The position numbers were made by a program, and so were the translations under genes. From Ignavibacterium sp. (lineage in GTDB: Bacteria; Bacteroidota; Ignavibacteria; Ignavibacteriales; Ignavibacteriaceae), in contig JAGXRK010000045.1 in assembly GCA_018335755.1 (NCBI GenBank), positions 310,001 to 374,000 on the forward strand: a stretch of DNA of 64,000 nt, given 5' to 3'. The notes beneath the pieces are model-generated. The model searched no databases and was not told the origin of the DNA. It saw only the letters and a program-made list of their open reading frames with translations. Of this stretch, positions 17,474 through 26,600 are shown in pieces; positions within the stretch are counted from its first letter, which is position 1; each line of letters opens with the position of its first letter.

Positions 17474-18580
17474 TCAGACACTTAAATCGTATTCCTTAAT
17501 TTTTCTGTAAAGCGTTCTCTCGCTTATATTTAAAAGCTTTGCCGCAGTTCGTTTGCTGCCCCGTGTTTTATCGAGTGCGGATTGAATTGCCTCTTTTTCT
17601 AAAACATCAAGCGATTTTATTTCATCATCCGGTTTATTGTTATGATTAAACATTTCCTGACCCTGATGCAGAACTATGTCTTTTAATTCCATAATATCTT
17701 TTTTCAATTCAAATAAAGCGCGATACATAAGTTCCCTATCCGCATCTTCACTGCTTTTTCTTAAATACACAGGAAGATTTCTTGTTGCATATTCCTCCTC
17801 CACAATTGCTGAAAGACCCATAAAAGAATCTTCAGTTAGTATTCCGTCTCTGCTCAGAGCTATTGCTGTTTCTACAGTGTTTTTTAGTTCTCTTACATTT
17901 CCAGGCCACGTATAGTTTTTCAATACTTCAATTGCTTCACCAGTGATTTGAGGTCTTTGAATTTTATTCTGCAAAGCATAACTATTGATAAAATGATGAA
18001 CTAAAAGTTCTATATCACTCTTACGTTTTCTAAGTGGGGGAATACTAAGTGTAACTGCCTTAAGGCGGAAATACAGATCTTCACGAAACCTTTTTGATTC
18101 AACTTCTCGTTGCAGATCTTTATTAGTTGCAGCAATAATTCTAATATCAACCTTGCTGATGCTTTCAGCGCCGATTTTCATAAACTCCTGGGTTTCAATT
18201 GCACGAAGCAGCTTAACCTGTGTAGTCAGCGGAAGTTCTGCAATCTCATCAAGAAAAAGAGTGCCGCCGTCTGCAATTTCAAAATAACCTTTACGGCTTT
18301 CAATTGCGCCGGTGAATGAACCTTTTCTATGACCGAACAATTCACTTTCCAGGATACCTTCCGGAATTGCACCGCAGTTAACACTTACTAATTGATTATT
18401 GCTTCGATTGCTGTATCCATGAATTGCACGGGCAAAAACTTCTTTACCTACTCCGCTCTCACCAAATATCAAAATTGATATATCGGATTTGCCGACCTGC
18501 ATAATCACATCAACAATATCATTGATCTCTTTTGAGCGTCCGATAACTCCGAACTTCTCTTTAAACTCTTCCCGTGTCAT
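17474..18580 (-). CDS. Sigma-54-dependent transcriptional activator without sensor domain
   Basis: AAA+ enhancer-binding protein of 368 residues starting almost directly with the ATPase: Walker A GESGVGKE (40-47), the sigma-54 contact loop GSFTGA (87-92, canonical GAFTGA), Walker B TLFLDEI (107-113), arginine-finger segment further on, then a Fis-type HTH (SKRTAAKLLNISERTLYRKIKEYDL). No receiver, GAF or PAS domain precedes it, so activity may be set by amount or by a partner protein, as in PspF. It leads the LptE-GT2 envelope run. Confidence 0.92.
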   Translation of the reverse strand: MTREEFKEKFGVIGRSKEINDIVDVIMQVGKSDISILIFGESGVGKEVFARAIHGYSNRSNNQLVSVNCGAIPEGILESELFGHRKGSFTGAIESRKGYFEIADGGTLFLDEIAELPLTTQVKLLRAIETQEFMKIGAESISKVDIRIIAATNKDLQREVESKRFREDLYFRLKAVTLSIPPLRKRKSDIELLVHHFINSYALQNKIQRPQITGEAIEVLKNYTWPGNVRELKNTVETAIALSRDGILTEDSFMGLSAIVEEEYATRNLPVYLRKSSEDADRELMYRALFELKKDIMELKDIVLHQGQEMFNHNNKPDDEIKSLDVLEKEAIQSALDKTRGSKRTAAKLLNISERTLYRKIKEYDLSV

Positions 18581-18656
18581 TTTGGCAAATAAAATTAATT
18601 GGTAAGGCTAAATATATGTTATTTGATTAGCTTAAAAAAGATAAGATTCCGTGATA

Positions 18657-19433
18657 TCAGAGGACCAATTCCATACCGTCAAAAGCAGTTAAAATTGCAG
18701 GTTTTCCAGTGTGATTTTGAACAAATTCGATTACTTGTGGTTCTATTTCGGGGCTAATGTGTGTGAATACTACAGTTTTTGATTTGTAATCCTCAGCCGT
18801 TTTGACAATCTGCCCCGGTTCAATATGTGTGGTCTCAGAAATAAAAACGTCAATTTTTACCTCATCCAAAAGATTTAAGTCATTTTCATCTCCCAGATCG
18901 CCAGTATAAAAAATCTTCTTGCCGGACAAACTGAAAATGAACGATGAACTTGCCAGACTTATCTTTTCAGATTTAACAAAGTACTCATATTTATCAAGAT
19001 GAGAGTTTTGAATTGCCCGGATCATAAAGTCATCTTGTATAATGAACTCACTTTCAAATTCGTATTTAATGAATTCAAGATCAAAGTTTAACCTGTCGGG
19101 TATTACATAAGTTTTAACCAGCAGCCGCCTTAAATCCTCAAACAGAGTATTATGAAGAAATATTTTCAGCGGAGTTTTTCTTTTACTCATTTTCATTTGA
19201 ATGAGCAGGGATGGCAGTCCGCATATATGATCAGGATGAAAGTGTGACAGGATAATTCCGTCAATTGAGTTGAAGTCAATTTCGGATTTTAATAATGCGC
19301 GTGAAACCGAATCACCTGCATCAACAAGAAGTCTGAATCCGGAATGATCAATTACAAACGATGAATGAAATCTATTTAAAGCCGCTTTCCCCGATCCTGT
19401 ACCAGTAAAGGTGATTCGAGTTATTTCAATCAA
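18657..19433 (-). CDS. MBL-fold metallohydrolase (RNase Z-like)
   Basis: Metallo-beta-lactamase fold protein of 258 residues. The dinuclear zinc motif HFHPDH (64-69) follows ILS, and later metal ligands are in LASSSFIFSLSGKKIFYTGDLGD and the VFTHIS end. The fold variant resembles ribonuclease Z/arylsulfatase-like hydrolases but lacks enough length (tRNase Z is about 300) for a firm call. The start is a TTG inside the stop of the SPOR gene (TTGA overlap), indicating coupling. Substrate unknown. Confidence 0.82.
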   Translation of the reverse strand: MIEITRITFTGTGSGKAALNRFHSSFVIDHSGFRLLVDAGDSVSRALLKSEIDFNSIDGIILSHFHPDHICGLPSLLIQMKMSKRKTPLKIFLHNTLFEDLRRLLVKTYVIPDRLNFDLEFIKYEFESEFIIQDDFMIRAIQNSHLDKYEYFVKSEKISLASSSFIFSLSGKKIFYTGDLGDENDLNLLDEVKIDVFISETTHIEPGQIVKTAEDYKSKTVVFTHISPEIEPQVIEFVQNHTGKPAILTAFDGMELVL

Positions 19434-20140
19434 GGCGTAATCTCAATTACTCTTCCATTAAGATTAAACTTTGAGTCTATTATGTGCAGAAAATCTTCAG
19501 CATCTCTTCTTAGAGCAAATTTACCTACATAAACAATTTGAAAATTAGTTCCGCCGACGTTTTTTTCTTTCATCTCTGTAATGTAACCTGCTCTTTCAAA
19601 ATCATTTTTCAGATTAAGTGCATTAGCAGTATTTGAAAAAGCTCCTGCCTGAATAGTAAATCTGTAATCTGTCCGGGTAGTTGGCGGTGTGGTAATTTTA
19701 GGTGTTTCGCCAGGCTGCGTTGATGTTTTAAAATCCGGTATTTTATTTGCCTCTGCCAGCTTACCGTAAGGGGAGTCAGGATATTCAGTATATAATTTGT
19801 TACGCATTTTTTCGGCAGCTTCATATAAACCCAGAGCATAAAAATATGAGAACACACGATATACTGCTGCATCAGCATATTTGCTATTCGGATATTTTTC
19901 TATAATGCGCTGATAGATTACAACCGCCTGCTGACCATCTTCTGTCAGCACTCCATCTAAAAACATAATTGCCGGACTGCCGGGAAACTTAACTTTCAGT
20001 TCAGGAAGTTTTGCCTTAACATCGCTAAGTTCGCCTGCTTCTATTTGTTTAAGGTAAGGGATAATATCAATATCCTGTCCTGAAATAAGCGAGGGTATTA
20101 ATAAAAAAGGAATGAAAAATATTTTAAGCGCAAATTTCAT
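19430..20140 (-). CDS. Exported SPOR-domain protein with TPR-like repeats
   Basis: A 236-residue protein with a signal peptide (LKIFFIPFLLIPSLISG), a tetratricopeptide-like middle (YPNSKYADAAVYRVFSYFYALGLYEAAEKM) resembling BamD/YbgF-type proteins, a Thr/Pro-rich linker and a C-terminal SPOR domain (about 165-236; YRFTIQAGAFSNTANALNLKNDF). SPOR domains bind denuded peptidoglycan at division sites, so a periplasmic envelope role is likely. Overlaps the MBL hydrolase gene. Confidence 0.87.
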   Translation of the reverse strand: MKFALKIFFIPFLLIPSLISGQDIDIIPYLKQIEAGELSDVKAKLPELKVKFPGSPAIMFLDGVLTEDGQQAVVIYQRIIEKYPNSKYADAAVYRVFSYFYALGLYEAAEKMRNKLYTEYPDSPYGKLAEANKIPDFKTSTQPGETPKITTPPTTRTDYRFTIQAGAFSNTANALNLKNDFERAGYITEMKEKNVGGTNFQIVYVGKFALRRDAEDFLHIIDSKFNLNGRVIEITP

Positions 20141-20392
20141 AGATCAAAAATAACCTAAATCAAAACTCAATCAAATACTAATTGGAAGTTCAGGTTCAAG
20201 TCTGCAGACTAATTGCAGTAACAATTCAGGGTTAGTACAAAAGTTTAGTGGTTAAGTCGATGTCAATTATTGTCATTCAATTGTCAGTCTTTGTTAAAAA
20301 CACCAATCAGTCAATCATCCAATCACGACTATTAAAAGATCTCGCGGTTCTAACTTATTTGGTTTTCCGTTACTTGAACTTGCAATCTGGAA

Positions 20393-21754
20393 TTACGCAC
20401 TGAGTACAATATTTTCTTTTTCAATCTGAACTTCACTCAGAAATTTACCAAACAAAGTAGCATGGGTGGCTTTGTTTATTTTCACTTTAACATAAGTTCC
20501 TGGCTGAATTTCTTTATCAGCAGAAATAATTACAACTTTATTTGAATCTGTTCTTCCGGCATAAAAGTCATCTGACTTTCTGCTGTAACCTTCAACAAGA
20601 ACAACTTCTTCTTTATCAATAAGTTCCTGGTTTTTTTCAAACGAGATGGACTGCTGAGCTTCTATAATTTCCTGCAAGCGTTTTGTTTTCATCTCTTCCG
20701 TTACATCATCTTCCATACGGTACGCTTTTGTTCCTTCACGCGGAGAATACTTAAACATATAAGCACCGTCGTATCTAACGTTTTGCATAACATCGAGAGT
20801 TGCGAAATGATCTTCCCAGGTTTCAGTGGGAAAGCCCGCTATAATATCTGTTGAGAAACTTACACCGGGAATAATTCTTTTTGCCCGTTCGATCAGCTCA
20901 AGATAATGCTCAACTGTATAAGTTCTGTTCATCAGCTCGAGAATCCTATTCGAGCCGGATTGCACAGGAAGGTGAATATAGTTGCACAGGTTCGGATGCT
21001 CTGCAATTGTGTATAAAAGTTTATCTGAAAGATCCTGAGGATGTGAAGTTGTAAACCTGACACGCATTGATCTGTCCACCTTGGCAACTGCGGCAAGAAG
21101 ATCAGCAAAATCTCCGCCTGTTGCAGAGTTTTCATCACTGTAAGAATTTACATTTTGTCCGAGTAAAGTTACTTCTTTGAATCTTCTTGCAGAAAGAGAT
21201 TCAACTTCTTTTACTATTGATTCCAGTGAACGGCTTCTTTCACGTCCGCGGGTATAAGGCACAACACAGAAAGTACAGAACTTATCACAGCCGCGCATAA
21301 CGGATATCCAGGCAGATAGTCCGTCTTCACGATGCGGTTCAATATCATCATAAGTTTCTGTACGTGAAAGTTTAACGCCTATTCCTTTATCACCATTGAA
21401 TGCAACATCAATGTATTCGGGCAAACGCCTGTATTCATCGGGACCAACAACAAGATCAACAATTTTCTTTTCTTCGATTAGATCTTTTCTTAAACGTTCT
21501 GCCATACAGCCGAGAATTCCAACTACAACTTCAGGCTTTTTTGTTTTCAAAGCTTTAAAGTTGCCGAGTCTGCCGTAAATTCTTTGCTCAGCATTTTCAC
21601 GAATGCTGCAGGTGTTAAGCAGAATTACATCTGCATTTTCTGCATTATCGGAAGCAACGTAACCCTGATTTTTAAGCACACCGAGTACGATTTCAGTATC
21701 AGCCACATTCATCTGGCAGCCGTAGGTTTCTATGTAAACTTTATTCTTTTGCAT
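20393..21754 (-). CDS. miaB: tRNA-2-methylthio-N6-dimethylallyladenosine synthase MiaB
   Basis: Radical SAM methylthiotransferase that adds a methylthio group to isopentenyl-A37 in tRNAs reading UNN codons. Auxiliary-cluster cysteines are C13, C49 and C83; the radical SAM motif CDKFCTFC gives C156, C160 and C163, followed by VVPYTRGRERSR, diagnostic for MiaB; a TRAM domain ends the 453 residues. Upstream is a 252-bp gap to the SPOR gene on its 3' side and a tiny membrane-protein frame on its 5' side. Confidence 0.95.
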   Translation of the reverse strand: MQKNKVYIETYGCQMNVADTEIVLGVLKNQGYVASDNAENADVILLNTCSIRENAEQRIYGRLGNFKALKTKKPEVVVGILGCMAERLRKDLIEEKKIVDLVVGPDEYRRLPEYIDVAFNGDKGIGVKLSRTETYDDIEPHREDGLSAWISVMRGCDKFCTFCVVPYTRGRERSRSLESIVKEVESLSARRFKEVTLLGQNVNSYSDENSATGGDFADLLAAVAKVDRSMRVRFTTSHPQDLSDKLLYTIAEHPNLCNYIHLPVQSGSNRILELMNRTYTVEHYLELIERAKRIIPGVSFSTDIIAGFPTETWEDHFATLDVMQNVRYDGAYMFKYSPREGTKAYRMEDDVTEEMKTKRLQEIIEAQQSISFEKNQELIDKEEVVLVEGYSRKSDDFYAGRTDSNKVVIISADKEIQPGTYVKVKINKATHATLFGKFLSEVQIEKENIVLSA

Positions 21755-21803
21755 ATACGATCATATTCCGGAAAAATCAATTAAAAACAAATATAGTATG
21801 TTC

Positions 21804-21959
21804 TCAAACTCTTGTAAGCGCATACAATATGATGTTGAGCAATCCTAAACCAAAAACAGCAAAAACAATGTTTAATATCAATCTTTTGCGTTTTTGATCC
21901 TTACGAATATCAAATTCCTTTGGTTCTTTTTTCCTGTTTATGTTTACAAATCCGAACAT
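21804..21959 (-). CDS. Small single-pass membrane protein, candidate
   Basis: A 51-codon frame too short for most gene callers: a charged N-terminus (NRKKEPKEFDIRKDQKRKR) followed by one hydrophobic helix (LILNIVFAVFGLGLLNIIL) and a short tail. The sharp charged-then-hydrophobic design with positive residues before the helix is what a real small membrane protein would show. It lies 49 bp upstream of miaB on the same strand. No strong ribosome binding site is visible, and I know no family for it. Confidence 0.5.
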   Translation of the reverse strand: MFGFVNINRKKEPKEFDIRKDQKRKRLILNIVFAVFGLGLLNIILYALTRV

Positions 21960-22286
21960 TTTTTATTAAAAATTCTATTTAACCTTAATAAATTGAGTGC
22001 CAAATATAAAACAATTCTAAGATATAATTTGGTAATTATTTGAGTATATGAGTGGTTATGACTGTGTCTGTGAAATATATTGAACGATGCGATTTTTAGA
22101 ATTTTTTGTACATACAACCTTGAGAGTTTGATATTTTAGAATTATTTTTAATTAGCGTAAAAATCGAGGACCAAGGTTCTAGTCCCGTAATTCTCCAAAA
22201 ATTTGCTGTACTCCTGAATTTTATTATCAAATAAAAAAAAATATATAAATAGCTTTATTTAAAAAATTATTCTTTATGAGGGTGTT
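21960..22286. other. Intergenic region at the strand switch
   Basis: AT-rich stretch between the small membrane-protein frame (minus) and the first T9SS gene (plus), so it should hold divergent promoters; none is clear enough to place. At 22169-22197 there is a stretch resembling a tRNA 3' end (GGTTCTAGTCCCG then TTCTCCA) without the rest of a tRNA. A ribosome binding site GAGGGTG precedes the ATG at 22287. Confidence 0.6.
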
Positions 22287-23426
22287 ATGAAAAAAATTGG
22301 GTTAACAATATTGTTATTATTTTTATTATCTATAACAAATTTTGGGCAGGTGATTAATTTTGATACGACTGATAAATGGTTAGCTGGCAGTGGGGGGGGA
22401 CTTACTTCCTATCAAGTTGATCATCAATATACTGATACAATAAATGGTTTTCCGGTAAGTTTTATGGGTGGTCCTGCTCTACGACAAACAACTACAGCAC
22501 AGGATGGTTTTCCCGGTGCATTAGGAACTTATGGCTGGAGATTGCAAAATACTGATACTGTAGAGTGGATAGTTACAATTGGTGCTACCTCCATAAATGG
22601 ATTCTCGTTTCAGGTTAGGAGATGGGATGGATCTCCGAGCCCAGATTTTGATGTTGCATTTAGTTCAGATGCTGGAAATAATTGGACAAGTGTAGGAACT
22701 ATAAATAATGCTTTTTTAGACGACTCTTCCGATTGGAAAGCATTTAACTATCCGAATTCAATTACTTCTGCATCAAATATTCAAATTCGAATTTCTGCAA
22801 ATGGTACTACTGAACGAATTATGGTAGACGATTTCTTCTTTGATAACCCCCTCCCCGTAGAGCTCTCATCCTTCTCAGCTTCGGTTATTGGCTCTTCTAT
22901 TAAGCTTAACTGGAGAACTGAAACTGAGCAGAATAATTATGGATTTGAGGTAGAACGCAAAGTCGGCAGTCCTCAGTCCAAAGTCGGCAATTATGAAAAG
23001 ATCGGTTTTATCGAAGGGTATGGTAATTCCAATTCACCTAAAAGCTATTCTTTTAATGACAACTCCATTAGCTCCGGTATACTAAGTTACAGACTTAAAC
23101 AAATTGATAACGATGGTTCTTTCAGTTATTCTAAAACAATTGATTTGGATCTTGGCGCACCAAAGAAATTTGAGCTTACTCAGAACTTCCCGAATCCTTT
23201 CAATCCGAATACTGCTATCAGATTCTCGCTGCCTGAAACCGGTAATGTTAAACTTACTGTTTTTAATTTGCTTGGACAGGAAGTTGCTGTGCTAGTAAAC
23301 GGATTGACCGAAGCAGGAACTCATATTATTAACTTTGATGCTGAGGGACTTAACAGCGGTGTTTACATATACAGGATAGAATCCGGCAGATTCAATGAAG
23401 TAAGGAAGATGACGCTGATAAAGTAA
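22287..23426 (+). CDS. T9SS type A sorting domain-containing secreted protein
   Basis: A 379-residue exported protein: signal peptide (IGLTILLLFLLSITNFGQ), a beta-rich domain of about 165 residues with no family I recognise (GFSFQVRRWDGSPSPDFDVAFSSDAGNNW looks jelly-roll/lectin-like), a FN3-like linker module (PVELSSFSASVIGSSIKLNW) and a C-terminal type IX sorting domain (NFPNPFNP to the final MTLIK). It would cross the outer membrane through the T9SS and be anchored or released. Its last 580 bp and 3' UTR are almost copied in the next gene. Confidence 0.85.
   Translation: MKKIGLTILLLFLLSITNFGQVINFDTTDKWLAGSGGGLTSYQVDHQYTDTINGFPVSFMGGPALRQTTTAQDGFPGALGTYGWRLQNTDTVEWIVTIGATSINGFSFQVRRWDGSPSPDFDVAFSSDAGNNWTSVGTINNAFLDDSSDWKAFNYPNSITSASNIQIRISANGTTERIMVDDFFFDNPLPVELSSFSASVIGSSIKLNWRTETEQNNYGFEVERKVGSPQSKVGNYEKIGFIEGYGNSNSPKSYSFNDNSISSGILSYRLKQIDNDGSFSYSKTIDLDLGAPKKFELTQNFPNPFNPNTAIRFSLPETGNVKLTVFNLLGQEVAVLVNGLTEAGTHIINFDAEGLNSGVYIYRIESGRFNEVRKMTLIK
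22959..22989 (+). repeat. Short AAAGTCGGCA direct repeat inside coding sequence
   Basis: AAAGTCGGCA occurs at 22959-22968 and 22980-22989 separated by GTCCTCAGTCC, encoding a KVGSPQSKVG linker. It resembles short tandem AGTCGGCA-type dispersed repeats and sits exactly where the paralogous gene has a different repeat. Confidence 0.6.
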
Positions 23427-23447
23427 AAAAAAGAGCCCCATCCCCAA

Positions 23448-23468
23448 CCCTTCCCCTAAGGGGAAGGG
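23448..23468. repeat. GC-rich hairpin in the 3' UTR, copy 1
   Basis: CCCTTCCCC and GGGGAAGGG form a perfect 9-bp stem with a TAA loop, just after the stop codon. An identical copy is at 27109-27129. It lacks an adjacent T-run and is followed by a separate terminator. Confidence 0.7.
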
Positions 23469-23483
23469 AGTTAAGTAAATTAA

Positions 23484-23511
23484 AATCCCCTCATTTGTAG
23501 GGGATTTTTTT
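23484..23511 (+). terminator. Rho-independent terminator after the first T9SS gene
   Basis: AATCCCCT/AGGGGATT form an 8-bp stem with a CATTTGT loop followed by a run of T (23505-23511). Orientation and place fit termination of the 22287-23426 gene. Confidence 0.8.
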
Positions 23512-23670
23512 GCCAAAAAATACTTTCAATAATTTAAACTTTCCTGGCAGTCAATTATTGATTTTATAAACTAATAATAACTAATTTAATGTCAGGGAAG
23601 CTCATAAATTTCTGCAGACTATTTCGGGAATAATTCGCGCTTATTTAATAAGTAATGCAAGAGGTGTTTT

Positions 23671-26600
23671 ATGAAATTTTTGATTCTGCTTTTGAAGTTG
23701 ATGTTTATTCAATCGGCCTTAATAATTTCACAAATAAATTATTATTATGTTGACGGACATCGAATTGACCTTGAACCCAGAACAGATAAACTAGTTATAG
23801 TTTTAAATCATACTGGTATAAGCGACTTTTTGATTAGAGAAGAATTAGGAGCGTATATCAGTTCAAATCAGGAGCTATTAAAACTAGCTGATAATTTATA
23901 TCTTTTGAATTTTGGTGCCAATGAAAGTGAAGCATACGTATCTCAAAAGATATCTGATCTAAATTCTCAATCTATCATTGTAAAATTCGCAGAAAGAGTT
24001 TTTTATGGTGAATCTAAAAAGGTAACTCAGATAGCGTCCGATGAGTTTATAGTTAGACTATTTGATTTAGATAATAAATCCAAACTTGATCAAATTAATA
24101 CACAATATAGTATAGAGATATTAGAAAATATTAATGATGAAAATACTTTTGTATTAAAATCTAGGAATGGTATTCGGTTAAATGCTCTTCAGCTTTCTGA
24201 AATTTATTTTCAGACCGGATATTTTGAATATTGCGAACCAAATTTCGGATACCCTGAAGGCTGCCTTTTTAATTACACACCGAATGATCCTCTTTATGCT
24301 TCACAATGGGTCTTAAACAATACGGGTCAGTCGACACCAACAGAAGGAAATTCAACCGCAGGTGATTTAACAAGTTCAGCAGGAATTCCAGGTGCAGATA
24401 TGAGCGTTAATCTGGCCTGGAATTACACCAAAGGAAACAACAGTGTTGTTGTGGGTGTATTTGATACAGGTATTGACTCAGCACATCCGGATTTATACCA
24501 AAATCTTCTTGCTGGGTATGACGCTTCAAATAATACAGGTTCCGTTACTACAGATCCTGTTGGACACGGCACCTGTGTAGCAGGAATAATTGGCGCAAGA
24601 ACAAATAATGGAATAGGTGTTTCCGGAATTGTAGGAGGTGATAATACACTAAATAGTAATTGCAGAATAAGAGCTTTTAAGCTGGTTAATAATCAAGGTC
24701 AATTTACTACAAATACAAACCTTGCAAATGCATTTAATCTTGCACGAACAACTGGAGTTCACGTTTCGAGTAACAGTTGGGGCGGAGGAACGCCAAACGC
24801 AACATTGACCGATGCAATTAATAATCTGTCTAACAATGGGAGAGGTGGACTCGGTTGTGTTGTCCTTTTTGCATCGGGTAACGATGGAAGAAATCCTCCT
24901 TTTTATCCTTCTTATCTTGCATCAGTAGTATGTGTCGGAGCTTCAACAAGGCATGATCAAAAAAAAGCGGCTGGAACAGGTAATCAATGGTGGTGGGGAG
25001 GGAATTATGGGGAGGATGTAAACGGTGATTTAGATTTGGTAGCACCAACGATTTGCTACACCACTGACATTAGAGGAACTGGCGGTTATAACATTTCGGC
25101 TGGAACAGCAGGTGATTATTATTCTACATTCAATGGAACATCAGCTGCTTGCCCAAATGCTGCTGGCGTTGCCGCAATGATATTTTCAATTAATCCTAAT
25201 TTTACCAGAGATCAGGTTTTGGATTATTTATATAGAGGATGTGAGAAAATAGATAACGTCGGATATAAAACAGTAAAAACTTATGGATACTGGAATGAAT
25301 ATTTTGGCTATGGCAGAGTGAATGCACTTAACTCTGTAAGGCTTGCAATGGGCGTTGATGTAACACCACCGACCATAGTGCATAATAATATTCGATCTCA
25401 TTCAAGTACTTACCCAACATTATTAACAGCAACAATTGTAGATCAAAATGGTGCTTCCGTTCCAAACTCCGGCCCTCAGCAGCCGAGAATTTATTATCGT
25501 TTTAACAAAAACGGTTCAGGGTGGTCAGCATTTTTTTCTTCATATTCAATATCTAACGCAGGTAATATTTTTACCTTTAAAATACCTGGAGTAGGTCGAC
25601 AAACTGAAGTTCAGTATTATATTGAAGCCGAAGACGCAACGGGAAACTTAACTACATTTCCGTTACATGCTTCTTCAACTTATCCGTATACGTTATGTTA
25701 TTATGCAGTCGGAAATATTATGACAGAAACAAGAGGTTTAACTAATTGGAATCCACCGGATGGTGGAGCTGGAATATCAGCCAATGTTAATTTTCCAACG
25801 AGTTATTCTATTCTTGAAGCACGTGTAAGAATTAATTTAAGTCATACATGGGTTTCTGATATTATGTTGATGGTATGGTCACCCCATAGCGATGCCAACA
25901 ATAATAGGGTTTGTCTCTTCTCATTTAATGGAAGCTCGGGTGACAACATATCTAATGCAACAGTTACAGATTCAGCAACTCAATTCTGGAGACAAGGAAC
26001 ACCACCATATTCAAATGGATTTTATAAACCCGAGTATTTACTTGCTGGTTTGAATGGAACCAACGCTCAAGGAAACTGGAGGTTTATTAACACTGATGCA
26101 TTTGCAGGAGACGCACCTACTTATAGTTCTCTTGATATAATTTTAAAGAGAATGGACGGTGTTAATAGTTCCTGCGCAAGGTTAAACAACCCTGAGGATT
26201 CAATAATATATTTTGGCAATCCTATTCCACCAACTGTGATTGAAAGAGATTATTATTTAAAGAATGACGGGAATTCTAACCTTACTGTTAGTTCAGTTGT
26301 ATTTACCGGGACCTACTCCTCTATGTTTTCTTTGTTAACAGCTCTTCCGGGACCAATTTCTCCTAATGACAGCGCTCTTTTTAGAGTGCAGTTAAACTTT
26401 AATTCTTTATTAAAGGGAAATATTTCTCATGACCTGCAGGATTATTCAAATGCATTGATGGAAATCTCAAATAATGATCCTTCTAAACCGATTTATCGAG
26501 TATCTCTGGAAACAGATAACCCCCTCCCAGTAGAATTATCATCCTTCTCAGCTTCAGTTATTGGTTCTTCTGTTAAGCTAAACTGGAGAACTGAAACGGA

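Larger units (their letters stand above)
22850..23476 (+). repeat. Long direct repeat, copy 1 (sorting domain plus 3' UTR)
   Basis: From the NPLPVELSSF codons to just past the stop, this segment is nearly the same as 26516-27137, including the untranslated AAAAAAAGAGCCCC stretch and the CCTTCCCC/GGGGAAGG hairpin. Substitutions are few and mostly clustered around a short unrelated insert (22959-22993). Confidence 0.85.

Noticed and set aside
24830..25048. Minus-strand frame inside the subtilase gene
   Set aside because: It lies wholly within a clear coding region on the other strand, lacks a ribosome binding site and resembles no family.
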